Source: Fidelibacterota bacterium 46_43 (GTDB lineage: Bacteria > Fidelibacterota > Fidelibacteria > Fidelibacterales > Fidelibacteraceae). Taken from it: a stretch of 9,937 nt of DNA. Of this stretch, positions 1-6,144 are shown piece by piece. The translations under genes were made by a program, and so were the position numbers. Each line of letters opens with the position of its first letter. Within the stretch, counting starts at the first letter, position 1. The notes under the pieces are model-generated. The model searched no databases, was not told the DNA's origin, and saw only the letters and a program-made list of their open reading frames with translations. The stretch covers positions 1 to 9,937 of the forward strand of contig LGGY01000156.1 in NCBI GenBank assembly GCA_001509335.1. Direction: 5' to 3'.

Positions 1-145
1 GTTGCATTCTTAGCGCACGGGACCTGTTGATTGGATTTGATTTTCTTAAGCTTGTGAATATTGATAACTGGAATTTCCTGTGATATCACGTGCCCTGTAA
101 GTGCGGGGGTAATGCCTGACATTTCAGTTCTTTGCAATTATTGGT

Positions 146-151
146 TATAAT
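146..151 (+). promoter_or_regulatory. Putative -10 box (TATAAT) of the PHP gene
   Basis: A perfect TATAAT lies about 70 bases before the TTG start chosen for the PHP gene, giving a leader of roughly 60 nt that contains the SD site at 206-212. No good -35 sits 16-18 bases upstream; a CTGACA at 116-121 is too far away (24 bases). It is supported by position and by the -10 match alone. The rest of 1-145 shows nothing I can name. Confidence 0.45.
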
Positions 152-205
152 GAGAACTTGTTTTGGGCTCAAAAGTATTTGTTCAATTCGATAATTACCT
201 TTACC

Positions 206-212
206 AAGGGAG
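206..212 (+). promoter_or_regulatory. Shine-Dalgarno site fixing the PHP gene start
   Basis: AAGGGAG is seven bases before the TTG at 220. An upstream in-frame TTG at 163 has no SD and would add 19 residues ahead of the metal-binding HxH motif, which usually sits very near the N-terminus in this family. This site therefore decides in favour of 220. Confidence 0.7.
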
Positions 213-219
213 AAATTCA

Positions 220-1149
220 TTGGCAAGGATCGACCTTCACATTCATTCAAACTACAGCAACGATGCCGATTTTCCACCGGACAAGCTGGTTGATCGCTGT
301 CTAAAAGCTGGTTTGAGCCATGCTGCCATTGCGGATCACAATTCTGTGAGGGCAATTGATACCGCTGTTGCTGCTGCCATGGGCACATCTTTAACCGTCA
401 TCCCCGCTATTGAGATGGATTGTGTCTTGGACGGCGTCGTTTTGCATATTTTGGGCTATGGCATTGAGACCAGCGACTCAATTTTCTATGAAATTGAAGA
501 AGACTTGCATCAACAAGAAAAGGCAAACTCAGCCAGGATGATTCAACTTGTCCGGCAGCTAGGGATTGAATTTGATGATGATGTTCTTGAAGCCCTATCC
601 TATGATGGCGTGATCACGGGTGAGATGATTGCTGAAGCAGCCTTATCCTTTGATGTTGAGGGCAGAAATAAACTTTTAGATCCCTATCGCGACGATGGTG
701 AGCGAAGTGATAACCCCTATGTGAATTTTTACTGGGACTATTGTTCCCAGGGCAAACCGGCATACACGCCGATGAATTTTATCAGCCTTTCAAGGGCAAT
801 CGAGATCATCAAAACGAACCACGGTGTTCCGATCCTGGCGCACCCTGGGATTAATGTGAAAGAAGATGGGGCGTTTCTTGAGCGGATTTTATCAGCAGGT
901 GTTATGGGGATTGAGGTATACAGCAGCTATCACCGTAAAGAACAGGTCGAGTACTATCGTGAAGCGGCGCTGTCAAAAGAACTATTGATGACTTGCGGCA
1001 GTGACTTTCATGGAAAGAACAAGAAGAGTATCGAGATTGGAAGCACGGATTGTGAAGGGCGGGAACCAGAGATCATTGCTCGTTTAACCGGGATGATCGA
1101 TAAAACACACCAGCAGCTTGAGCCGCCATCCGATGAAATTAGCCTATAA
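220..1149 (+). CDS. PHP-domain metal-dependent phosphoesterase
   Basis: A PHP (polymerase and histidinol phosphatase) superfamily protein of 309 aa, cytoplasmic, with no signal peptide. Visible metal-ligand motifs in order are HIHSNYSND (H7, H9), ADHNS (D39, H40), the glutamate of AIEMD (E65), H76, LAHPG (H208), H238 and GSDFHG (D262, H264). Together these form the complete trinuclear-site set. Family members of this size (YciV/RNase AM, TrpH-type) hydrolyse 3',5'-nucleoside bisphosphates or short RNA 5' ends; the exact substrate here is inference. The segment from about residue 85 to 180 is the usual helical insertion between motifs. The start is TTG at 220, chosen because of the SD at 206-212. 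The pepF-like gene follows after 48 bases on the same strand, so co-transcription is possible, although that gene has its own SD. The family is secure and the specific activity is not. Confidence 0.88.
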   Translation: MARIDLHIHSNYSNDADFPPDKLVDRCLKAGLSHAAIADHNSVRAIDTAVAAAMGTSLTVIPAIEMDCVLDGVVLHILGYGIETSDSIFYEIEEDLHQQEKANSARMIQLVRQLGIEFDDDVLEALSYDGVITGEMIAEAALSFDVEGRNKLLDPYRDDGERSDNPYVNFYWDYCSQGKPAYTPMNFISLSRAIEIIKTNHGVPILAHPGINVKEDGAFLERILSAGVMGIEVYSSYHRKEQVEYYREAALSKELLMTCGSDFHGKNKKSIEIGSTDCEGREPEIIARLTGMIDKTHQQLEPPSDEISL

Positions 1150-1197
1150 TAAAGATCTTGAACATTTTTAATTTGACAATCACTAAAGGAGTATTTT

Positions 1198-3000
1198 ATG
1201 CCAGGCACACCCCCACGCTGGGATCTCTCAAATGTTTATCCGGGTCTGGAATCCCCGGCTTTGCAGAAGGACATTGAATGGGTTAAAGACGAAGCGGAAT
1301 CCATCAAAAAGTTCTACCAGGATGAGCTTATAAGATTAGACACAAGCAGTTCCAAGGAAGGCATCAATCAAGCCATCAGCACGATGGTGGACAAGTTGAA
1401 TACGTTAATGGTAAAAGCCGGCACGATCAATGCGTTTTTGCATTCATATATTGCAACCGACTCCTTCAATAAGCAAGCTGCAAGAATGGGGTCGCAATTC
1501 GACCAGGTGATGGTCAGCATTCAAAAAGTCAATGTCTTGCTGGAAGCCTGGGTCGGACAATTCAAGGATATCCTTCCTGAGGTATTTGCCATTGGAAACA
1601 GCGCTGGTGAGCATGCCTTCCCAATCACGGAAATGGCAGAACAAAGCCAGTATTTGATGAGCGAAAAAGAAGAAATCCTGACCAGTGAATTGAGCCTTTC
1701 CGGATCACGGGCATGGGGAAAGCTACAAGGCGTTGTCACCTCTCAAAAGACTGTGGCATTTGAATTGGATGGTGAGACAAAGACATTGCCAATGCCTGCT
1801 TTGATCAACCTGCATGCACATCCTGATGAGGAAGTTCGCAAACGGGCGTATGAAGCAGAGATGGATGCCTGGGAATCGGTCAAAGAGCCTTTGGCTGCAA
1901 GCATGAATGGTATTAAAGGCTGGGTGAACACACTGAATGATCACCGGGGACGAAAGGATGCTTTGCATCAACCGCTTGACCAGGCACGGATTGACCGTGA
2001 AACCCTGGATGCGATGATGGATGCCATGGAAGATTCATTCCCGGTCTTCAGGTCATATTTCAAGGCGAAAGCAGCAAGGTTTGGCCAGGAAGCCTTACCC
2101 TGGTGGAATGTTTTTGCCCCAACCGGCGCATTGGAAAAGGAATACACCTTTGACGAAGCCAGGGATTTCATATTGAAGCATTTTGGGAATTTTTCGGAGG
2201 AATTGCAAGATTTTGCAAAGAACGCCTTTGAAAATAACTGGATTGATGCCGAACAGCGTTCGGGGAAACGCGGCGGTGCTTTTTGCATGAGCGTACCCGG
2301 CGTGAAAGAATCCCGAATCATGTGCAACTTTGACGGTTCACTGGACCAGGTGATGACCATTGCCCACGAGCTGGGACATGGCTATCACAACTTCAATATG
2401 TACCAGGCTGATAAGACCCCGCTTCAACGGCAAACACCGATGACGATGGCTGAGACTGCCTCGATTATGTGTGAAACGATTGTTTTTAATGCGGTCATGG
2501 ACACCATAACCGCTCCGCAAGAAGAGCTTGCACTGCTTGAAACAGCTTTGATTGGCGATTCACAGGTGATTGTGGATATTTACTCACGGTTCTTGTTTGA
2601 AAAAGAGGTCTTTGAACGACGGAAGAAAGCTGAACTGAGCGCCGATGAGCTTTGCGAAATCATGGAAGATGCCCAGGTGAAGACTTATGGCGAGGGCTTG
2701 GACCCGGAATTCCGTCATAAATTCATGTGGACATGGAAACCGCATTATTATTCTGCAGGTCTTTCCTTTTATAACTTCCCGTATGCCTTTGGAATGCTGT
2801 TTGGCATTGGTTTGTATGCGATTTACAAACAGCGTGGCGATGCGTTTATCCAGGATTACAAGAGATTGTTGTCCAGCACGGGTGAAGCACCTGCTGCAGA
2901 ATTGGCTGCCCGATTTGGCATTGATATCCGGTCGAAGAAATTCTGGGAAGATAGTTTGGCGGTTGTAGGTAAACGGATTGATCGCTATTGCGAACTCTAA
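1198..3000 (+). CDS. pepF: M3 family oligoendopeptidase (PepF type)
   Basis: A zinc metallopeptidase of 600 aa that cleaves short peptides in the cytoplasm, a late step of peptide turnover. The M3 signature HELGHGYH is at residues 390-397 (zinc ligands H390 and H394, catalytic E391), with the third ligand E419 in MAETAS. The PepF-type N-terminus (PRWDLSNVYPGL, residues 6-17), GRKDALHQPL (251-260) and the C-terminal substrate-binding pattern PHYYSAGLSFYNFPYAFG (515-532) are all present. Length is typical of the oligoendopeptidase F branch. The ATG start has SD AAGGAG at 1186-1191, six bases away. A TATAAT overlapping the upstream stop codon (1145-1150) might give a separate promoter, but no -35 accompanies it. 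No export signal is visible. The gene is intact and ordinary. Confidence 0.95.
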   Translation: MPGTPPRWDLSNVYPGLESPALQKDIEWVKDEAESIKKFYQDELIRLDTSSSKEGINQAISTMVDKLNTLMVKAGTINAFLHSYIATDSFNKQAARMGSQFDQVMVSIQKVNVLLEAWVGQFKDILPEVFAIGNSAGEHAFPITEMAEQSQYLMSEKEEILTSELSLSGSRAWGKLQGVVTSQKTVAFELDGETKTLPMPALINLHAHPDEEVRKRAYEAEMDAWESVKEPLAASMNGIKGWVNTLNDHRGRKDALHQPLDQARIDRETLDAMMDAMEDSFPVFRSYFKAKAARFGQEALPWWNVFAPTGALEKEYTFDEARDFILKHFGNFSEELQDFAKNAFENNWIDAEQRSGKRGGAFCMSVPGVKESRIMCNFDGSLDQVMTIAHELGHGYHNFNMYQADKTPLQRQTPMTMAETASIMCETIVFNAVMDTITAPQEELALLETALIGDSQVIVDIYSRFLFEKEVFERRKKAELSADELCEIMEDAQVKTYGEGLDPEFRHKFMWTWKPHYYSAGLSFYNFPYAFGMLFGIGLYAIYKQRGDAFIQDYKRLLSSTGEAPAAELAARFGIDIRSKKFWEDSLAVVGKRIDRYCEL

Positions 3001-3002
3001 TT

Positions 3003-3023
3003 TCAGATGAATTGAACATCTGA
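3003..3023 (+). terminator. Weak stem-loop just after the peptidase stop
   Basis: TCAGATG and CATCTGA form a perfect 7-bp stem around a 7-base loop, starting 3 bases after the stop codon. Only a short T-run (GGGTTTT) follows, so it is at best a partial terminator or an RNA 3'-end stabiliser. The stronger terminator is at 3200-3233. Confidence 0.35.
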
Positions 3024-3103
3024 TGGGTTTTGATGCTGAATGAAGATTTTGTCCTATAAGAACTTTTAATCCCCTTGCTATCTAGGACAGTGTGATTCCT
3101 TCT

Positions 3104-3128
3104 TCCTCTCCCTCCCCGAGGGAGAGGA
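3104..3128. repeat. Palindrome, 11-bp arms (first CCTCTCCC element)
   Basis: TCCTCTCCCTC and GAGGGAGAGGA are perfect 11-bp arms around CCC. It is followed by GAGGTGAGGGTGAG, the usual companion of this kind of palindromic intergenic repeat seen scattered in many bacterial genomes. There is no T-tract on either side. It shares the CCTCTCCCT/AGGGAGAGG core with the hairpin at 3200-3231, about 70 bases on, so the pair may be the two ends of one dispersed element. The rest of the 3001-3365 gap is AT-rich and holds no supported gene. Confidence 0.7.
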
Positions 3129-3199
3129 TTGAGGTGAGGGTGAGAAACTAACCAATTGCAAAAATTTCTAAACCAAATCTTTTATTCAAATTTCTTTGG

Positions 3200-3233
3200 A
3201 AACCCTCTCCCTTGCCAAAGGGAGAGGGTTTTT
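3200..3233 (+). terminator. Strong intrinsic terminator / palindromic repeat
   Basis: AAACCCTCTCCCTT pairs perfectly with AAGGGAGAGGGTTT (14 bp) around the loop GCCA, ending in TTTTT. It is a textbook rho-independent terminator for rightward transcription from the peptidase gene. On the other strand the flanking bases (TTTCCAAAG) give only a weak U-tract for the leftward arsenate reductase transcript. The sequence also belongs to the same palindrome family as 3104-3128, so it may be a mobile repeat that has been adopted as a terminator. Confidence 0.75.
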
Positions 3234-3365
3234 ACTATGAACAGAAACCAAACGGTAAGCCTCATACAAAATTACCAGGGTTTTATTAGCTTTTCCTCGT
3301 GGCTATTTATTACTTTTCGGACAAGCTCTTTTTATATTCGCATAGGTATATCTTGAAGGCTTAAA

Positions 3366-3797
3366 TTAAACCTTGTGTTCTTCATTCAACCAGGTCTGAA
3401 TTTTTTCCTTAATTTGGTCACGAATTTTTCGAAAGAATGCTAATTTTTCGTCATCAGGACCATCAAAAGCGGCTGGATCTTCAAAGGGCCAATGCAGTCG
3501 CGTGCCCATACCCGGGAAAAAAGGACAGCGTTCATCAGCGTTACTGCATACCGTGATCAGGTAATCAAAGTCGATTTTTCCTATGTATTCATCAAGGTGT
3601 TTGGAGCGATGGTCACTCATGTCATAGCCGGTTTCTTCCATCACAAGGGTTGTGTAGGGGTTGACCCCATGCGGTTCAAGCCCTGCACTGTAGACTTCGA
3701 AGGCGTCGCCGCCCAGCTCACGAAGCCAGGCTTCGGCTATCTGACTGCGGCAAGAATTTCCGGTACACAGGAAGAGGACTTTTGTTTTTTCGGGCAT
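3366..3797 (-). CDS. arsC: Arsenate reductase, thioredoxin-coupled, LMW-PTP fold
   Basis: A protein of 143 aa with the low-molecular-weight phosphatase P-loop CTGNSCRS (C11 to R17). It also has the TVCSNADERCP segment that supplies C84 and C91. Together these match the Cys10/Cys82/Cys89 relay of the Staphylococcus aureus pI258 ArsC family, which reduces arsenate to arsenite with electrons from thioredoxin. The general-acid aspartate is in WPFEDPA (D107). The ATG start is preceded by GGAGA about 6 bases upstream. No arsR, arsB or acr3 gene is adjacent, so the efflux partner must lie elsewhere or the enzyme works alone. The YgjP-like gene lies 102 bases upstream on the same strand. A plain tyrosine phosphatase is the alternative, but the C84/C91 pair argues for a reductase. 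Confidence 0.92.
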   Translation of the reverse strand: MPEKTKVLFLCTGNSCRSQIAEAWLRELGGDAFEVYSAGLEPHGVNPYTTLVMEETGYDMSDHRSKHLDEYIGKIDFDYLITVCSNADERCPFFPGMGTRLHWPFEDPAAFDGPDDEKLAFFRKIRDQIKEKIQTWLNEEHKV

Positions 3798-3899
3798 TCA
3801 TTATCTCCATATAATTGGTTGGTTTTATTTATGGTATCAAATTTCGATGAACTTCAGGTTTTTGCCAGGTTATTAATCGGTTAAAACCTTCAAAGGAAA

Positions 3900-4574
3900 T
3901 CATTCGAGGGAGAGTAATGCGCCGTTGTCTTTTAGCCACTTTCGGTGCTTTTTATAATCGGGTTTGATCTGAGCTACGGCATCCCAAAATGCTTTGCTGT
4001 GATTTCGAACTTTGAGATGGGCTAATTCGTGAACAACCACGTAATCGATGACTTCCAAAGGTGCCATGGACAGGCGATAGGTAAAGTTGAGGTTGTTTTT
4101 CCCAGAACATGATCCCCATCGTGTGCGTGCGCTGGTGATGTGCACCTGGCTGACATTGAACTTATCGTCGATTTTGTAGCTTGCAATCAGATCGGCTGTG
4201 ATCTTGCGTGTCTCTTCACGGTACCATTCGGTAAATATTTCTTTTGCGCGATCCTGCGCCTCCCTGGAGAGATAAAACGCGCCGTCCAGTTCCAGCAGCG
4301 GACGCTGGCGATCCGTTATCTTCAAGGGGTACTTATCTCCCAGGTACCAGAATTGTTCGCCGGGGGTGAATGACGGCGGCGCTAGCTCAGGATACTGACT
4401 GGCAAGCCGGGATTGCGTTTTTACAATCCAGTCCGCTTTTTTTGCAACCATTATTTTTATCAGGTCGTCATCGGCAGCCTTAGGTGCGCGCACAATCAAT
4501 CGCCCATCGGGTTTGACCTCAAGGCTGAAGGTTTTACGATTGGATCGGATGATTTGGGAGATTTTTGGTGTCAT
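3900..4574 (-). CDS. YgjP-like (DUF45) zinc metallopeptidase
   Basis: A protein of 224 aa with the YgjP/DUF45 (M48-related, WLM-like) signature. The block TRWGSCSGKNNLNFTYRL (152-169) is followed by VVHELAHLKVRNHSKAFW (180-197), with HExxH at 182-186 and a likely third ligand H192. The C-terminal half therefore carries a complete zinc site. The N-terminal part (SLEVKPDGRLIVRAPK) is the usual beta-rich region. Members are cytoplasmic, often lie near restriction or stress genes, and their substrates are largely unknown. An ATG at 4592 would add MYNYGI, but those codons contain the perfect TATAAT at 4584-4589, and no SD precedes either ATG. I therefore place the start at 4574, on a leaderless message. 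Confidence 0.85.
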   Translation of the reverse strand: MTPKISQIIRSNRKTFSLEVKPDGRLIVRAPKAADDDLIKIMVAKKADWIVKTQSRLASQYPELAPPSFTPGEQFWYLGDKYPLKITDRQRPLLELDGAFYLSREAQDRAKEIFTEWYREETRKITADLIASYKIDDKFNVSQVHITSARTRWGSCSGKNNLNFTYRLSMAPLEVIDYVVVHELAHLKVRNHSKAFWDAVAQIKPDYKKHRKWLKDNGALLSLE

Positions 4575-4583
4575 GATGCCGTA

Positions 4584-4589
4584 ATTATA
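4584..4589 (-). promoter_or_regulatory. -10 box for a leaderless YgjP-like mRNA
   Basis: On the minus strand TATAAT is followed by 9 bases and then the ATG at 4574. A transcript starting 6-8 bases after this box would begin within about 3 bases of that ATG. There is no recognisable -35. This element overlaps codons 2-3 of the longer reading, which is why the longer start is unlikely. Confidence 0.6.
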
Positions 4590-4637
4590 CATGAGATGAG
4601 ATTGGTAGGTTGTGAGACGTGAATATTGGGACAGGTG

Positions 4638-4718
4638 TTGGGTATTAGGCAGTTAGTTATAAGAAAGACAACCGCCATCCAACTGGTTTTGATTCTTTTC
4701 CGAAAATCTAATACCCAA
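4638..4718. repeat. 81-base element bounded by 11-bp inverted repeats
   Basis: TTGGGTATTAG (4638-4648) and CTAATACCCAA (4708-4718) are perfect reverse complements separated by 59 bases. The right arm ends exactly where the TTGACA of the next gene's promoter begins. The arms resemble terminal repeats of a miniature element, but I see no direct target duplication in the flanks and no ORF inside. It could also fold into a long-armed stem in the divergent promoter region. Confidence 0.55.
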
Positions 4719-4747
4719 TTGACAAAAACCCGTGTACAATTTATTGT
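4719..4747 (+). promoter_or_regulatory. Sigma70-type promoter of the DUF6506-like gene
   Basis: A perfect TTGACA -35 (4719-4724), a 17-base spacer and a TATTGT -10 (4742-4747, four of six) give a start near 4754. That leaves a leader of about 24 nt containing the SD GGAGGA at 4767-4772, five bases before the ATG at 4778. Confidence 0.6.
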
Positions 4748-4777
4748 ATATGAGATCCCAAGTCGTGGAGGAAATTT

Positions 4778-5095
4778 ATGTCTTTCAATGTTTTGTTTAT
4801 GGCACATTCCCCTGATGCAGATGCTGAATTGCATCGTTCCATGATTGACACGGGAAAGTTCAAACTGTGGTCCGTTGTGGTGCGGGATCAGGCTGAGGCT
4901 TTGGCTGTCGTCAATAGTTTTGTTGAAGAACACCAGATCGACTCAATCTTGCTTTGCCCGGGTTTTACCCATCAGAATGTCGCCGAGATTGTTACAGCCT
5001 CTGATGGACAGGTTGGGGTTTCTGTTGCCCGGGGCGATGGCTTGAGCAATAAAATTGCTGCCCAGGCAAGGGCACGAGCCTATGGTGGGGGTTAA
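4778..5095 (+). CDS. DUF6506 family protein
   Basis: A small soluble protein of 105 aa. The pattern (an early FMAHSPDADAELHR, then FKLWSVVVRDQAEALAVV, then the glycine-containing LLCPGFTHQNVAEIV and a C-terminal VGVSVARGDG) fits the DUF6506 family as I remember it. The alternating beta/alpha layout suggests a compact ligand-binding or flavodoxin-like fold. The molecular role of the family is not known to me. ATG start with SD GGAGGA five bases upstream and its own TTGACA promoter at 4719. The next gene starts after a separate -10, so they need not form an operon. A family search would settle the assignment; the coding status itself is strong. Confidence 0.75.
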   Translation: MSFNVLFMAHSPDADAELHRSMIDTGKFKLWSVVVRDQAEALAVVNSFVEEHQIDSILLCPGFTHQNVAEIVTASDGQVGVSVARGDGLSNKIAAQARARAYGGG

Positions 5096-5149
5096 AGCCA
5101 TGCATTTTGATTTTTACGCGGTGAAATATTTAAACTGCTAAATATCATG

Positions 5150-5155
5150 TATAAT
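5150..5155 (+). promoter_or_regulatory. -10 box (TATAAT) 8 bases before a short ORF
   Basis: TATAAT, immediately preceded by TG, is followed by eight T-rich bases and then ATG at 5164. This is the same spacing as before the MFS gene and the phosphatase gene. Transcription would begin at or within a few bases of that ATG. No -35 is evident. Confidence 0.5.
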
Positions 5156-5163
5156 TTTTTGTT

Positions 5164-5271
5164 ATGAATCATCATTTGTTATTTGTATTTTATTGGTGCT
5201 GCAGAGCTCAAATTTTTTGCGTTCGAAGATCATTACTATGTGGTTTACCGCAGGAGGTAATATCTTGCTGA
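5164..5271 (+). CDS. Possible leaderless 35-aa cysteine-rich upstream ORF
   Basis: ATG followed by 34 further codons to TGA at 5269. The peptide starts MNHHLLFVFYWCC and has five cysteines in 35 residues (positions 12, 13, 19, 26 and 35). There is no SD, but a TATAAT sits 8 bases before the ATG. The end of this ORF covers the SD (5252-5257) of the next gene, and its stop overlaps that gene's TTG start by seven bases in another frame. Ribosomes finishing it would therefore uncover or reinitiate at the downstream gene. Leaderless cysteine-rich short ORFs that act as cysteine-sensing attenuators are known from mycobacteria; the analogy is inference. It may equally be a chance ORF in AT-rich DNA. 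Confidence 0.35.
   Translation: MNHHLLFVFYWCCRAQIFCVRRSLLCGLPQEVISC
5252..5257 (+). promoter_or_regulatory. SD site fixing the TTG start of the 116-aa gene
   Basis: AGGAGG lies seven bases before TTG at 5265. The alternative in-frame starts upstream (an ATG at 5238 and a TTG at 5193) have no SD and would include the SD as codons, so 5265 is preferred. Confidence 0.65.
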
Positions 5272-5615
5272 CCCGGGACCAATTTTGGCCAAACATTTGT
5301 AACCTGCATGGGCGTGAGCTGAAGACGCTCAGACATGGACATCCTTTTGAGGTGTCCGAGGTCGGTCAATCACAAGTGGTCCTATCGCCAGTGGTGAGCG
5401 GCAAACCCCGCATTATCAAGCGAGATACCCTTGAGGACGCTTTTGGTGCCCTGTTAGCTCGCCGTGAATTGACAGGCATTGAGATCGCTGAAGAGTTTTC
5501 TGCTTTTAATGCGGTTTATGTGGCAGCATTGCTGGCTGCATTGCCGGATGTTGCGGTGGTTGCCCGCCCAGTTCGCTTGATTTTCATGGGACATCAGTTG
5601 TTTTATTTGGAATGA
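5265..5615 (+). CDS. Hypothetical protein, 116 aa
   Basis: I do not recognise the family with certainty. The protein begins MLTRDQFWPNICNLHGRELK. Visible features are a basic-aromatic first third (GRELKTLRHGHPFEVSEV, ending near residue 36), a basic stretch GKPRIIKRDTLEDAFGALL (about 48-66) and a helical region whose ELTGIEIAEEFSAFNAVYVA runs into ALLAALPDVAVV. No transmembrane segment and no cysteine cluster are seen apart from one early Cys. The pattern of a short GRxxKTLxxGxPFEV strand pair followed by an RxTLEDAF helix recalls small uncharacterised Anaerolineae proteins, possibly nucleic-acid binding, but that is a weak memory. Start TTG at 5265 with a strong SD; it overlaps the short ORF 5164-5271. 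Composition matches its neighbours, so a real gene is likely. Confidence 0.7.
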   Translation: MLTRDQFWPNICNLHGRELKTLRHGHPFEVSEVGQSQVVLSPVVSGKPRIIKRDTLEDAFGALLARRELTGIEIAEEFSAFNAVYVAALLAALPDVAVVARPVRLIFMGHQLFYLE

Positions 5616-5726
5616 GATTTGATCCCTAACTAATAACAGATCAAGTTTAGAAGACCTTGAAATTACGATGATATTTTTTGTTCTGCAGAAGTCCGGAATG
5701 AAAATATTTATTCTTTACCCCCCTAA

Positions 5727-5754
5727 CCCCCCGCAGGCGGGGGGAATTTTTAAG
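5727..5754 (+). terminator. G/C hairpin followed by a T-run
   Basis: CCCCCCGC and GCGGGGGG (5727-5744) form an 8-bp stem with a 2-base AG loop, followed by AATTTTTAAGG. It could end the transcript of the gene stopping at 5615, 112 bases upstream. The tight loop and the C-rich lead-in (CCCCCCTAACCCCCC) also resemble a common dispersed repeat. Its right arm is shared with the first tandem unit beginning at 5736. Confidence 0.45.
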
Positions 5755-5903
5755 GTCAGTAACGTCGACAGGTCTTTCGATTTGTCCATCTGTTGGCGGG
5801 GGGAATTTTTAAGGTCAGTAACGTCGTCAGGTCTTTCGATTTGTCCATCTGTTGGCGGGGGAATTTTTAAGGTCAGTAACGTCGACCGATCTTTCGATTT
5901 GTC
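5736..5903. repeat. Three tandem 59-base repeats
   Basis: Units begin at 5736, 5795 and 5854, a strict 59-base period. Each starts GGCGGGGG then AATTTTTAAGGTCAGTAACG, and runs on through TCTTTCGATTTGTC. Units 1 and 2 are almost identical (CGTCGACAGG against CGTCGTCAGG). Unit 3 has one G fewer in the G-run, CGTCGACCGATC in the middle, and loses similarity after about 5903. Reading frames through the repeat are not plausible proteins. Of the surrounding gap (5616-6144), the remainder 5904-6120 is AT-rich and I see no gene in it. Confidence 0.9.
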
Positions 5904-6127
5904 AGTAGACAGGTGGGGAACGCCCTGAAATGTGGCGAATTCGAAACGGGATTGTTCTAATAATCTGCAGGTTAGGGGAACTTGTTTTATAAACTTTATG
6001 ATTTGTGGTCAAGGGATATGCTCTGCTCAGCTCTCCTTATAGATATATTACAGAAAACGGGGTGCTATTTAAGATTTCGCAATTGTACTGTCGGATGGGT
6101 GAGAAAAATCTAATTTTGGGTTCTGTC

Positions 6128-6136
6128 TGTTATAAT
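6128..6136 (+). promoter_or_regulatory. Extended -10 box for a leaderless MFS mRNA
   Basis: TGTTATAAT is a complete extended -10 (TGnTATAAT). It ends eight bases before the ATG at 6145. No SD lies in those eight bases (TTTTCCTG), and no -35 is needed with an extended -10. The message is therefore predicted to start at or next to the ATG. Confidence 0.65.
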
Positions 6137-6144
6137 TTTTCCTG

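Noticed and set aside
163..222. Longer start of the PHP protein at the TTG at 163.
   Set aside because: No SD, and it puts 19 extra residues before the conserved HxH motif. The TTG at 220 has AAGGGAG seven bases upstream.
1173..1178. TTGACA just before the peptidase gene as a -35 box.
   Set aside because: A -10 at proper spacing would fall on the start codon itself, with no TATAAT-like match there.
3366..4574. An arsenic-resistance operon formed by the reductase and its neighbour.
   Set aside because: No ArsR, ArsB or Acr3 is present. The neighbour is a YgjP-type peptidase 102 bases away with its own promoter.
5736..5903. CRISPR-like array.
   Set aside because: The units are contiguous, with no variable spacers and no cas genes, so it is a plain tandem repeat.
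5668..5928. An 86-codon open frame across the tandem repeats.
   Set aside because: It simply translates the 59-base units in shifting frames (59 is not a multiple of 3), has no SD, and the product is not protein-like.
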